From the NCBI GenBank assembly GCA_900321645.1, contig ONWZ01000006.1:1-12784 (forward strand): 12,784 nucleotides of DNA, read 5' to 3'. Position 1 is the stretch's first letter. Every line of letters starts with the position of its first letter. This DNA comes from an uncultured Eubacteriales bacterium (GTDB lineage: Bacteria > Bacillota_I > Bacilli_A > RF39 > UBA660). Positions 6,659-12,784 of this stretch are shown here, piece by piece. The position numbers and the translations under genes were made by a program. Under the pieces are notes generated by a model, which worked only from the letters and a program-made list of their open reading frames with translations, was not told where the DNA came from and searched no databases.

Positions 6659-7570
6659 ATGGAAAGTTTTTTAGATAAATATGGTGAAGATTTAACGGCC
6701 GAGAAGTATGTTACTAATCCAGCCATTGCCAGGGATAAAGAATTGAAAGAATTAGTAATGGTTCTTTTAACGCCTGAAAAATCAGCTTGTTTAGTAGGTA
6801 AACCTGGTATTGGTAAAACCGCTATTGTCGAGGGACTGGCTTATCATATGCAGATGAATGATATGCCTAAAGCATTAATGGGTTATAAAGTGTATAAAGT
6901 TAGTACACCAGCTTTGCTTGGAACAACCGATGGAGAAAACAAAGTAATGCAACTTGTTAATGAAATGAAAGAACGTGAAAAAATCATTGTATTCATCGAT
7001 GAAATTCATATGTTGATGGGAGCAAGTGTTGCAAATGGGCCAATGGATTTAGCTAATATGTTTAAAGAAGGTTTAGGCCGTGGGACAGTTAAATTAATCG
7101 GGGCAACCACGGTTGATGAATATGAAAGATATGTGCTTCGCGATAAAGCTTTTGTCAGGAGATTTCAAAGAATTGATATATCTGAACCAACGCAAGAAAT
7201 GTGTGTACAAATTTTGATGCGAACTGTTCCTAAAATTGAATATCAAACGGGTGTTAAATTAAACTATACTGATTTCATTAAAGAAAATATTATGAAATTT
7301 ATTGTTAATATGACTAGTGAATATAAAAGAGTATATGAGATATCTTCAAGATATCCCGATATTGCATTGACTGTGCTTAGGCAATGCTTTTCACAAGCAT
7401 TATTTGATAATAGTGCCGAGGTAAAATTTAAACATATATATGAAGCAGTTAAAGCAACCAAGGTAGTTTATCCCGATGTTATTAGAAAGGAATTACCAAT
7501 CTTTGCAGAAACATTTAAAGATGAACTTCAGGCTGAAGGTATTGCGGTAGAAATACCACCAGAAGAATAA
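6659..7570 (+). CDS. Single-domain AAA+ ATPase related to ClpB/ClpC D1
   Basis: A 303-residue protein that matches the first AAA+ module of Clp/Hsp100 proteins and nothing else: no Clp N-domain, middle domain, second ATPase or ClpP-binding loop. The opening LDKYGEDLT plus ARDKELKELV copies the start of Clp D1. Walker A is GKPGIGKT (about 47-54), Walker B is IIVFIDEIH (109-117), sensor 1 is IGATT (147-151), the arginine-finger position is RRFQR, and a sensor-2-like SRYPDIALTVL follows. In Clp D1 the pore loop after the ALVAG strand carries KYRG; here it reads LLGTTDGENK and lacks the aromatic residue, so ordinary substrate threading is doubtful. Two tandem ATGs occur (6656 and 6659), and the second fits the ribosome-binding spacing. 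Cellular role unknown; a regulatory or assembly ATPase is possible. Confidence 0.82.
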   Translation: MESFLDKYGEDLTAEKYVTNPAIARDKELKELVMVLLTPEKSACLVGKPGIGKTAIVEGLAYHMQMNDMPKALMGYKVYKVSTPALLGTTDGENKVMQLVNEMKEREKIIVFIDEIHMLMGASVANGPMDLANMFKEGLGRGTVKLIGATTVDEYERYVLRDKAFVRRFQRIDISEPTQEMCVQILMRTVPKIEYQTGVKLNYTDFIKENIMKFIVNMTSEYKRVYEISSRYPDIALTVLRQCFSQALFDNSAEVKFKHIYEAVKATKVVYPDVIRKELPIFAETFKDELQAEGIAVEIPPEE

Positions 7571-7579
7571 GGTGATTAA

Positions 7580-9043
7580 ATGAAACTATGTGATTTATTT
7601 AAGGATATTAAATATACATTAGTTAAGGGTGATATGGAACTTACAATAGATGATATTGTTTATGATTCTAGAAAAGCTAAGGAAGGCGTTATGTTTATGG
7701 CTATTCCAGGTAGTGAAGTAGATGGTCATGAATATATTGCTGATGCAATTAAGAATGGTGCTAAAGCTATTCTTATATCTAAAGATATATTAATTAAAGA
7801 TGATGTAACCGTTATTAAGGTAGCTGATACAAGACGTATATTATCAAAACTAGCGATGCGTTTGTTTAATTATCCCCAAAGTAAACTTAAAACAATTGCA
7901 ATAACGGGTACCAAAGGGAAGACAACAACTAGTTTTATGATTAAAAAGATACTAGAAGAAGCCGGTTATAAATGTGGTTTAATTGGTACGATGGGCGTAT
8001 ATATTGGAGATAAGGTATATCCTGCTAAAAATACAACGCCAGAAGCCTATGAGACAATTCGTTATATGAATGAAATGGTCAAAAAGAAAATGGATTTCAT
8101 GGTGATGGAAGTTTCTTCCCAAGCTTTAAAATATGATCGCGTTAATGATATTATTTTTGATTATGGCATATTTACAAACATCTATCAAGATCATATTGGA
8201 CCTAATGAACATGACAGTATGGAAGATTATATTAAGAGTAAGGCTAAATTATTTAATCAATGTAATTATGGAATATTCAATATTGATGATAAACACTTTT
8301 ATGATATGGTGCAAGGGGGAGATGCCACAATTGAAACGTATGGCTATGATGAGAGAGCCGATTTAAAAGTTGCTGATATGAAACTACTTCGTGATAAAGG
8401 ATTTATCGGTATCGAACTTAAAACGGATGGGGTAGTCAAAGATACCTTTAAAATTAGTAGTCCAGGCAAGTTTACATCTTATAATGCGATGGCAGCAATT
8501 TTAACTTGTCATTTAATCGGAATTGATGATAAGTATATTAAGAAAGCTTTAAGTGATTTCCATGTTCGAGGCAGGGTAGAACCAGTTCATGTATCAGATG
8601 ATTTCTCACTACTTATCGATTATGCCCATAATGGAGCAAGTACTGAAAGTATTTTATCAACAATTAGAGAATACGATCCTGGTAGAATAGTCACAATCTT
8701 TGGTTGTGGTGGTAATCGTAGTAAAGATCGTAGATATGAAATGGGTGAAATGGCTGGTAAATATTCTGATTATTGTGTCATTACTGAAGATAATAATAGA
8801 TACGAAGAATTTGATGATATTGCTAAAGATATCTTAGTAGGCATCTCTAAAACAAAATGTGAATATACGATTATTTCTGATCGTAAAGCAGCTATTAAAT
8901 ATGCGATAGAGAATGGTAAAAAAGGCGATATTATTATGCTTATTGGTAAGGGACATGAAGATTATAAAGAAATAAAAGGGAAAAGATATCCCTTTGATGA
9001 AAGAGTAGTCATCAAAGAAATCTTAGATGAAATAAAAAAATAA
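7580..9043 (+). CDS. murE: UDP-N-acetylmuramyl-tripeptide synthetase MurE
   Basis: A 487-residue cytosolic Mur ligase that adds the third amino acid to UDP-MurNAc-L-Ala-D-Glu. The N-terminal UDP-binding domain (DIVYDSRKAKEG, 25-36) is followed by the ATP loop GTKGKTTT (110-117), NTTPEAYE (151-158), EVSSQAL (177-183), the likely carbamylated K221, DYAHNGAS (347-354) and GKGHEDYKEI (457-466). The residues that choose the third amino acid read DNNR (404-407). Diaminopimelate enzymes have DNPR and Lys enzymes lack the Arg, so meso-diaminopimelate is the better guess, with one substitution. GGTGAT lies 3 nt before the ATG. It is the last gene of the cca operon and is followed by a perfect terminator hairpin. 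Confidence 0.95.
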   Translation: MKLCDLFKDIKYTLVKGDMELTIDDIVYDSRKAKEGVMFMAIPGSEVDGHEYIADAIKNGAKAILISKDILIKDDVTVIKVADTRRILSKLAMRLFNYPQSKLKTIAITGTKGKTTTSFMIKKILEEAGYKCGLIGTMGVYIGDKVYPAKNTTPEAYETIRYMNEMVKKKMDFMVMEVSSQALKYDRVNDIIFDYGIFTNIYQDHIGPNEHDSMEDYIKSKAKLFNQCNYGIFNIDDKHFYDMVQGGDATIETYGYDERADLKVADMKLLRDKGFIGIELKTDGVVKDTFKISSPGKFTSYNAMAAILTCHLIGIDDKYIKKALSDFHVRGRVEPVHVSDDFSLLIDYAHNGASTESILSTIREYDPGRIVTIFGCGGNRSKDRRYEMGEMAGKYSDYCVITEDNNRYEEFDDIAKDILVGISKTKCEYTIISDRKAAIKYAIENGKKGDIIMLIGKGHEDYKEIKGKRYPFDERVVIKEILDEIKK

Positions 9044-9067
9044 CCTGTCAATTGACAGGTTTTATTT
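9042..9067. terminator. Bidirectional terminator between murE and sspI
   Basis: AACCTGTCAATTGACAGGTT (9042-9061) is a perfect 20-bp palindrome, flanked by an A-run on the left and TTTTATTTT on the right. It overlaps the stop codons of both murE (9041-9043) and the minus-strand sspI (9048-9050). Confidence 0.85.
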
Positions 9068-9266
9068 TACTAATAATTATTTTTAAATAATCATCTTTTT
9101 CTTCTTCTTTGGATCCTTCCCACAAAAGTTCAAATAGGACACCTAATCCGATAAGCGCATCTTCATCTCTAAATTTAATCGTGGTTTCAATTGAATCTTT
9201 GATTTTTGCTTCATTATCATCTTTAAAGTTTTCAATAATATAATTTCTAATATCAATATTTTCCAT
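9048..9266 (-). CDS. sspI: Small acid-soluble spore protein, SspI family
   Basis: A 72-residue protein starting MENIDIRNYIIENFKDDN. The central GLGVLFELLWEGSKEEEKDDYL (about 40-61) closely follows the GLGVLFEVIW...SEKNEML core of Bacillus SspI as I remember it, and the length matches that family. SspI is a minor forespore protein made late in sporulation; its exact job is poorly known. An upstream in-frame start at 9314 would add 16 hydrophobic residues. The ATG at 9266 is preferred because GGAGGA lies 4 nt before it and the family begins there. It is convergent with murE. A sigma-G-like promoter lies directly upstream. Its presence argues that the host sporulates or recently did. Confidence 0.85.
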   Translation of the reverse strand: MENIDIRNYIIENFKDDNEAKIKDSIETTIKFRDEDALIGLGVLFELLWEGSKEEEKDDYLKIIISKIKPVN

Positions 9267-9281
9267 AAAATCCTCCAGTAA

Positions 9282-9311
9282 TATTATGAATAATTCTAAT
9301 GAAAGTATACA
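9282..9311 (-). promoter_or_regulatory. Sigma-G/F-like forespore promoter of sspI
   Basis: On the minus strand TGTATA (9306-9311) and CATAATA (9282-9288) are separated by 17 nt. The Bacillus sigma-G consensus is about TGAATA, 17-18 nt, CATACTA, so 11 of 13 positions agree. No sigma-A -35/-10 pair was seen here. The start site would fall just before the GGAGGA, giving a very short leader. Confidence 0.55.
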
Positions 9312-9357
9312 CAATGTTAATAAAAAATTAACTAGTAGATTAGTTTTTAAAAAAGAC

Positions 9358-9386
9358 TTGACTTGGCAATTAAATGATAGTAATAT
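9358..9386 (+). promoter_or_regulatory. Strong sigma-A promoter of the structured RNA
   Basis: TTGACT (9358-9363) and TAATAT (9381-9386) have the ideal 17-nt spacing. Transcription should begin near 9393, about 260 nt before the next coding start. Confidence 0.75.
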
Positions 9387-9392
9387 GATGCT

Positions 9393-9644
9393 ACAACGTA
9401 TGAAATCATAAGATTAGATTGTAATTTTAAAAGAAATATGGTATTATATCATTGTCGTTTAAGACAAATTTTGCTTAATAGCAATGTTATTATGTTTTTG
9501 AGATAATTTAGGGTGTAAATTTTCTTCTTGCACTAACGCCTCACTTGTGGGGTCTGAGTAAGATTTATCTGAAAGTATACATGTAGAACTGGGAGACTAC
9601 AAATTATCTTATTTACTCACAATCTTATGATTGTGAGTTTTTTT
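9393..9644 (+). ncRNA. Structured untranslated RNA of about 250 nt (leader or small RNA), unassigned
   Basis: This non-coding stretch lies between a good promoter and an intrinsic terminator. A 10-bp closing stem (9500-9509 GAGATAATTT with 9601-9610 AAATTATCTT) encloses several hairpins: GTGTAA/TTGCAC (9513-9518, 9528-9533), CCTCAC/GTGGGG (9539-9544, 9547-9552), a weak AGAT/ATCT (9561-9570) and GTAG/CTAC (9583-9586, 9597-9600). The 5' part has small hairpins such as TTGTC/GACAA. Bases 9404-9415 are complementary to the top of the terminator hairpin. The RNA could be a riboswitch-like attenuator for the gene at 9656, an independent small RNA, or an RNA antitoxin. I did not recognise a known class: no T-box GGTGG motif, no SRP GGAAG core, no tmRNA ends. 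Confidence 0.6.
9615..9644 (+). terminator. Intrinsic terminator between the structured RNA and the BECR-like gene
   Basis: A perfect 10-bp stem (ACTCACAATC at 9615-9624 with GATTGTGAGT at 9629-9638) has a TTAT loop and a run of seven T (9638-9644). It ends only 3 nt before the GGTGAT ribosome-binding site of the next gene, so readthrough must be needed to express that gene unless another promoter exists. Confidence 0.9.
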
Positions 9645-9655
9645 GGCGGTGATAC

Positions 9656-10048
9656 ATGAAATTAGGCGGTAAAAAGGTAAAGGTTGTGGGCACTATTTCT
9701 GATGAGATAGTTGATAAATATAAATTATATCCATATCGTGGTAAAGTAATAGTGCAATCTTTCAAATTATATATACATATTGAGAAGCATATTAAAGAAT
9801 TTAAAAATGTGAATAATTATTACAAGGCAATTAGAGGAATAAAAGGAATAATTGCTTATCCATATTTTGTGTATTACGATAATCTTAGAAATTCATTACT
9901 ATATTTTAAACAATTAGATGAAAACGTATGTGTTGTAGTAAAACTTATTCTAAAGAAAAATACTAATTGTTATGTGGCAACACTATATCCGATTAGTAAG
10001 AAAAAAATAGAACGGTACTTGTCAATGGATGATAAAATGCATAAATGA
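9656..10048 (+). CDS. Small BECR-fold (PBECR-like) predicted nuclease
   Basis: A 130-residue soluble protein. From residue 38 it follows the pattern I associate with phage Barnase-EndoU-ColicinE5/D-RelE-like (PBECR) domains: HIEKHIKEF (41-49), a helix ending GIKGIIAYPYFVYYD (61-75), then NSLLYFKQLDENVCVVVKL and NCYVATLYPISKKKIERYL. H41, H45 and the T109/Y111 region are plausible active-site positions, but this is inferred. It has no signal peptide or membrane segment. GGTGAT lies 2 nt before the ATG. The gene sits immediately after a terminator that ends the structured RNA, so its expression probably depends on readthrough. Small BECR proteins can be toxin RNases; a house-keeping or phage-derived role is also possible. 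No partner antitoxin protein is present. Family call moderate. Confidence 0.6.
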   Translation: MKLGGKKVKVVGTISDEIVDKYKLYPYRGKVIVQSFKLYIHIEKHIKEFKNVNNYYKAIRGIKGIIAYPYFVYYDNLRNSLLYFKQLDENVCVVVKLILKKNTNCYVATLYPISKKKIERYLSMDDKMHK

Positions 10049-10090
10049 TTACTTAGTTGGAATAAAATAATAAAAAATAATAAATAATAA

Positions 10091-10119
10091 TAGACTTTTA
10101 GAATGCAGTTTGATATAAT
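10091..10119 (+). promoter_or_regulatory. Extended -10 promoter of the lemA operon
   Basis: TAGACT (10091-10096) and TATAAT (10114-10119) are 17 nt apart, and TGA precedes the -10, giving an extended -10. The arrangement, TGATATAATT, is the same as at the cca promoter. Confidence 0.7.
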
Positions 10120-10139
10120 TTTACTAGGAGGATAAAATT

Positions 10140-10691
10140 ATGACATTAATTATTGTATTAGTTGGACTTTTATTTGTTTTAGCTGGTTATGTTATTTCTG
10201 TATACAACAAATTAATCAATGCGAGAAATAAAGTTGAAAACCAATTTAGTCAAGTAGAAATTCAACTAAAAAGAAGAGCTGATTTGATACCAAATTTGGT
10301 AGAAACAGTAAAAGGTTATGCAAAACATGAGAAAGGAACATTTGAAGCGGTAATTGAAGCAAGAAACAAAGCCGTTAATGCTGGAACAGTTAACGAAAAG
10401 ATTGAAGCTAACAATGAATTAACTGGAGCATTAAATAAATTGTTTGCTTTAGCTGAAGCTTATCCAGAATTAAAAGCTAATGAAAATTTCTTAGCTTTAC
10501 AAAATGATTTAAAAGATACTGAAGATAAGATTACTTATGCTAGACAATTCTATAACGATTCTGCTATGAGTTTTAATAATTTAGTTCAAATGTTTCCATC
10601 TAATATCATAGCTAATATGTTTGGTTTCAAGAAGTTTGAATACTTTAAAGCTGAAGAAAAAGAAAAAGAAGTACCTAAAGTAGAGTTTTAA
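10140..10691 (+). CDS. lemA: LemA family membrane-anchored protein
   Basis: A 183-residue LemA protein. One N-terminal membrane helix (about 3-22) is followed by the family hallmark VYNKLINARNKVENQFSQVE and then IQLKRRADLIPNLVETVKGYAKHE (about 41-64). The rest is a helical bundle (FEAVIEARNKAV, ENFLALQNDLKDTEDKITYARQFYNDSAMSFNNLVQMFPSNIIA), ending with a charged tail. The predicted topology is a short outside N-terminus and a long helical domain. Molecular function is unsettled across bacteria, but LemA genes often lie beside TPM, HtpX or DUF2207 genes, as here. AGGAGGAT lies 7 nt before the ATG. It heads the lemA-peptidase-DUF2207 operon, with a weak terminator-like hairpin after it. Confidence 0.93.
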   Translation: MTLIIVLVGLLFVLAGYVISVYNKLINARNKVENQFSQVEIQLKRRADLIPNLVETVKGYAKHEKGTFEAVIEARNKAVNAGTVNEKIEANNELTGALNKLFALAEAYPELKANENFLALQNDLKDTEDKITYARQFYNDSAMSFNNLVQMFPSNIIANMFGFKKFEYFKAEEKEKEVPKVEF

Positions 10692-10707
10692 ACTTTAAAC
10701 TCTTTTT
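10682..10707 (+). terminator. Weak terminator or attenuator after lemA
   Basis: A 7-bp stem (AGAGTTT at 10682-10688 with AAACTCT at 10697-10703) has an 8-nt loop and a five-T run. It is AT-rich and overlaps the lemA stop, so it probably lowers, rather than stops, transcription of the next genes. Confidence 0.45.
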
Positions 10708-10725
10708 CTTTAGGGGGATAAAAAT

Positions 10726-11352
10726 ATGCAGATAGAAATAGATGATAATGTTTATGATGTAGAGATTATTAAAAAAAATAATCGAAATACTTATATTAGA
10801 GTTAAGAATGGAAAAATAATTGTTACAACAAACTATCTTGCTAGTACTGGTAGTATTAAGAAACTTATATATGATAATGAGTCTAGTATTAAGAAAATGA
10901 TAAATACTGATAGTAAAAAACAAGATAAAATTGATAATTTTTATTATTTTGGAAAAGTATATGATATTGTTTATGGATTTAATGATATAGAATTTAGTGA
11001 TGGTAAGATATATGCTCCGAATAAAGAAAAATTTGATAAATACATTTTAAAAGATATTAAAAGTATTTATCAAGATAGACTTGATTATTGGTATAATGTC
11101 TTTGAAGAAGATATACCAGTTCCTAATTTAAAGATTAGAAAGATGACAAGTCGTTGGGGAGTATGTAATATAAAAAATCATAATGTTACTTTAAACTATG
11201 AATTATCTAAATATGATATAAGTTGTCTTGATTATGTTATTGTACATGAACTTAGTCATTTTATACATCATAATCATTCAAGAAATTTTTGGTTATTGGT
11301 TAGTAAATATTATCCTAAGTATAAAGAATGTAAAAAAATGTTAAAGGAATAG
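10726..11352 (+). CDS. YgjP-type (DUF45/WLM) M48 family metallopeptidase
   Basis: A 208-residue protein of the YgjP/DUF45 group of zinc-dependent peptidase-like proteins. The N-terminal half is beta-rich (IEIDDNVYDVEIIKKNNRNTYIRV). The conserved RKMTSRWGVCN segment precedes the zinc site HELSH (174-178), followed by HHNHSRNFW (181-189), where H184 is the likely third ligand. No membrane segment or signal peptide is visible, so it should be cytosolic. GGGGGAT lies upstream of the ATG. It sits between lemA and the DUF2207 gene; LemA is often next to the M48 protease HtpX, so a peptidase here repeats a known pairing with a different family. Substrate unknown; proteolysis is assumed from the intact motif. 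Confidence 0.85.
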   Translation: MQIEIDDNVYDVEIIKKNNRNTYIRVKNGKIIVTTNYLASTGSIKKLIYDNESSIKKMINTDSKKQDKIDNFYYFGKVYDIVYGFNDIEFSDGKIYAPNKEKFDKYILKDIKSIYQDRLDYWYNVFEEDIPVPNLKIRKMTSRWGVCNIKNHNVTLNYELSKYDISCLDYVIVHELSHFIHHNHSRNFWLLVSKYYPKYKECKKMLKE

Positions 11353-11357
11353 ATATT

Positions 11358-12784
11358 ATGAGAAAGAAATTAATGTTATTTTTAATTATTATGTTATGTC
11401 CTATATGGGTATATGCAGATCATATGTATAATGTTGATATGGATATATATGTTTCTGAGGATGGGACAGCTAAGATTACAGAGGTATGGGATGTTAAAGC
11501 TGATAGTGGAACTGAGTGGTATAAAGCATTATATAATTTAGGAACAGAAGAAGTATCTAATTTTACAGTAATGATGGACGGAAGAGAATTAAGTTATAAA
11601 GAATGGAATGTCAATGAATCATTATCTGATAAAAATGGATATTATGGAATAAATTATGTTCCCGAAGGTATTGAACTTTGTTTTGGTAAAGGTGATATGA
11701 ATAGACATCAGTTTACTCTTAACTATGAGTTATCTAATTTTATTACTAATACTGGAGATGCTCAAGCAATATATCAAACATTGTTACCTAATGTAACTCT
11801 TGATCATTTTACAGTTACAATTAGTAGTTTTTATGAGTTTCCAGATACATTAGATGTATGGGGATATGGTGGTCAATTTTTAGCATACGTTAAAGATGGT
11901 AAAATTGAACTTACTAGTGATACATATTCACTTAATGATGATTATGTTGTTTTACTTGCCAAATTTCCAGCAAATACATTTAATACGGATAATTATAATG
12001 GAGACTTTGGTAGTTTTGATGATATTTTGAATATGGCAGAGGAAGGCACATATGAATATGATTATGGTGATACTTATAAACCAAGTTTTTTTGATAAGAT
12101 TATTGGTTTTATAGTGACGTTCTTTTCTGTTATTTTACCAATTGGAATTATTGTTGGTGCTATTATAGCTGCGTCTAAGAGTGGTTATGGATATAAAGAT
12201 AATAAAATTATAAATAAAAAAGATGTACCAATGTTTAGGGACATTCCATGTAATAAAGATATTTACTATGCGAATGCTTTAATTGATTTAAATAATTTTG
12301 ATTATAAAGAAACTAATATCATGGGAGCAATTATTTTAAAATGGATTCGTACAGATAAAATATCATTTAGAAATGAAAAAACTGGTATTTTTAATAAGGA
12401 TACGAGTGTTATTGATTTAACTAAGAATCCTACTTTTGATAAATCTATTGAGAAAGAATTATTTGATATAATGTATAAGGCTAGTGGTGATGGGTTACTT
12501 GAACCTAAGGAATTTGAAAAATGGGCTAAAAAACATTATGAAAAGTTCTTTGGTATTTTCACTAGAATTAAAAATGAGGAAATAGATAGACTTGAATCTG
12601 ATGGTCATATTTATAAAAGAATAAATAAAGATGAATGTAAGAAAAAACATGTTATGGATGATATGATATATCATGATAGTCAAGAGTTATATGGACTTAA
12701 GAAATTTTTAAAAGAATTTAGTGATATGAAAAATAAAGAACCAATTGAAGTTAAACTATGGGATGAATACTTAATGTTTGCATA
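11358..12784 (+). CDS. DUF2207 domain-containing membrane protein, 3' end outside the window
   Basis: The frame stays open from ATG 11358 to the window end, giving 475 full codons. Residues 1-20 are a signal peptide (MRKKLMLFLIIMLCPIWVYA, likely cut before DH). An exported beta-rich region (about 21-240) follows, with the DUF2207 opening YNVDMDIYVSEDGTAKITE. A membrane helix lies at about 248-272, then a cytosolic domain with the typical PCNKDIYYANALIDL and, near the end, LWDEYLMFA, which in the family leads into the last part. Later membrane segments are presumably beyond the window. AAAGGA at the end of the preceding gene serves as its ribosome-binding site, with a 5-nt gap. Function unknown in the family; it commonly pairs with LemA. 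Confidence 0.88.
   Translation, partial: MRKKLMLFLIIMLCPIWVYADHMYNVDMDIYVSEDGTAKITEVWDVKADSGTEWYKALYNLGTEEVSNFTVMMDGRELSYKEWNVNESLSDKNGYYGINYVPEGIELCFGKGDMNRHQFTLNYELSNFITNTGDAQAIYQTLLPNVTLDHFTVTISSFYEFPDTLDVWGYGGQFLAYVKDGKIELTSDTYSLNDDYVVLLAKFPANTFNTDNYNGDFGSFDDILNMAEEGTYEYDYGDTYKPSFFDKIIGFIVTFFSVILPIGIIVGAIIAASKSGYGYKDNKIINKKDVPMFRDIPCNKDIYYANALIDLNNFDYKETNIMGAIILKWIRTDKISFRNEKTGIFNKDTSVIDLTKNPTFDKSIEKELFDIMYKASGDGLLEPKEFEKWAKKHYEKFFGIFTRIKNEEIDRLESDGHIYKRINKDECKKKHVMDDMIYHDSQELYGLKKFLKEFSDMKNKEPIEVKLWDEYLMFA

Noticed and set aside
9316..9345. Small inverted repeats GTTAAT/ATTAAC and AACTA/TAGTT upstream of sspI
   Set aside because: Short, AT-only or nearly so, and without a T-run or clear operator spacing; expected by chance in such AT-rich DNA.
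9393..9614. Tandem repeats of a type III antitoxin RNA
   Set aside because: No repeated unit of 20-50 nt could be seen in the RNA, so the type III toxin-antitoxin idea rests on gene order only.
9393..9644. T-box leader, SRP RNA, tmRNA or 6S RNA
   Set aside because: No T-box GGTGG motif, no GGAAG SRP core and no tmRNA tRNA-like ends. The multi-hairpin layout under a closing stem does not look like the single long 6S hairpin. I could not run a covariance search, so 6S is not fully excluded.
1..12784. CRISPR array, insertion sequence, tRNA or rRNA genes
   Set aside because: No regular repeats with spacers, no transposase, no terminal inverted repeats with target duplications, and no cloverleaf or rRNA core segments were seen.

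Overview
The window is AT-rich, compactly organised DNA from a low-GC Gram-positive bacterium, most likely class Bacilli. Genus cannot be read from the sequence. An uncultured gut Bacilli or Erysipelotrichia/RF39-like lineage is a guess from gene style. MurE shows that it makes peptidoglycan. An SspI-type small acid-soluble spore protein, with a sigma-G-like promoter, suggests that it sporulates or descends from spore formers. Several genes end in TGA and use TGG for Trp, so the standard bacterial code applies, not the Mycoplasma code.

Layout: (1) 1-351, the 3' end of an SDF-family cation symporter, convergent with a small XRE regulator (362-598, minus). (2) 726-1682, a stand-alone 2-hydroxyacyl-CoA dehydratase activase. 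(3) 1746-3584, a cdsA-rseP membrane pair. (4) 3602-3988, a minus-strand Hsp20. (5) 4114-9043, a tight six-gene operon: cca, ftsY, ylxM, a 55-residue membrane protein, a D1-only Clp-like AAA+ ATPase and murE. (6) 9048-9266, sspI on the minus strand. (7) 9358-10048, a strong promoter, about 250 nt of structured untranslated RNA, an intrinsic terminator and a small BECR-like (PBECR) predicted nuclease. (8) 10140 to the end, lemA, a YgjP-type metallopeptidase and a DUF2207 membrane protein that runs off the window.

The core genes cover tRNA CCA addition, co-translational membrane targeting (FtsY, YlxM), phospholipid synthesis (CdsA), intramembrane proteolysis (RseP) and wall precursor synthesis (MurE). 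Convergent gene pairs share bidirectional terminators that overlap the stop codons. Many genes use a GGTGAT-type Shine-Dalgarno about 3 nt before the start, which helps choose starts.

The most unusual parts are the RNA-terminator-nuclease cassette at 9358-10048, whose RNA 5' end is complementary to its own terminator loop, and the 55-residue membrane protein plus degenerate AAA+ ATPase between the SRP genes and murE.
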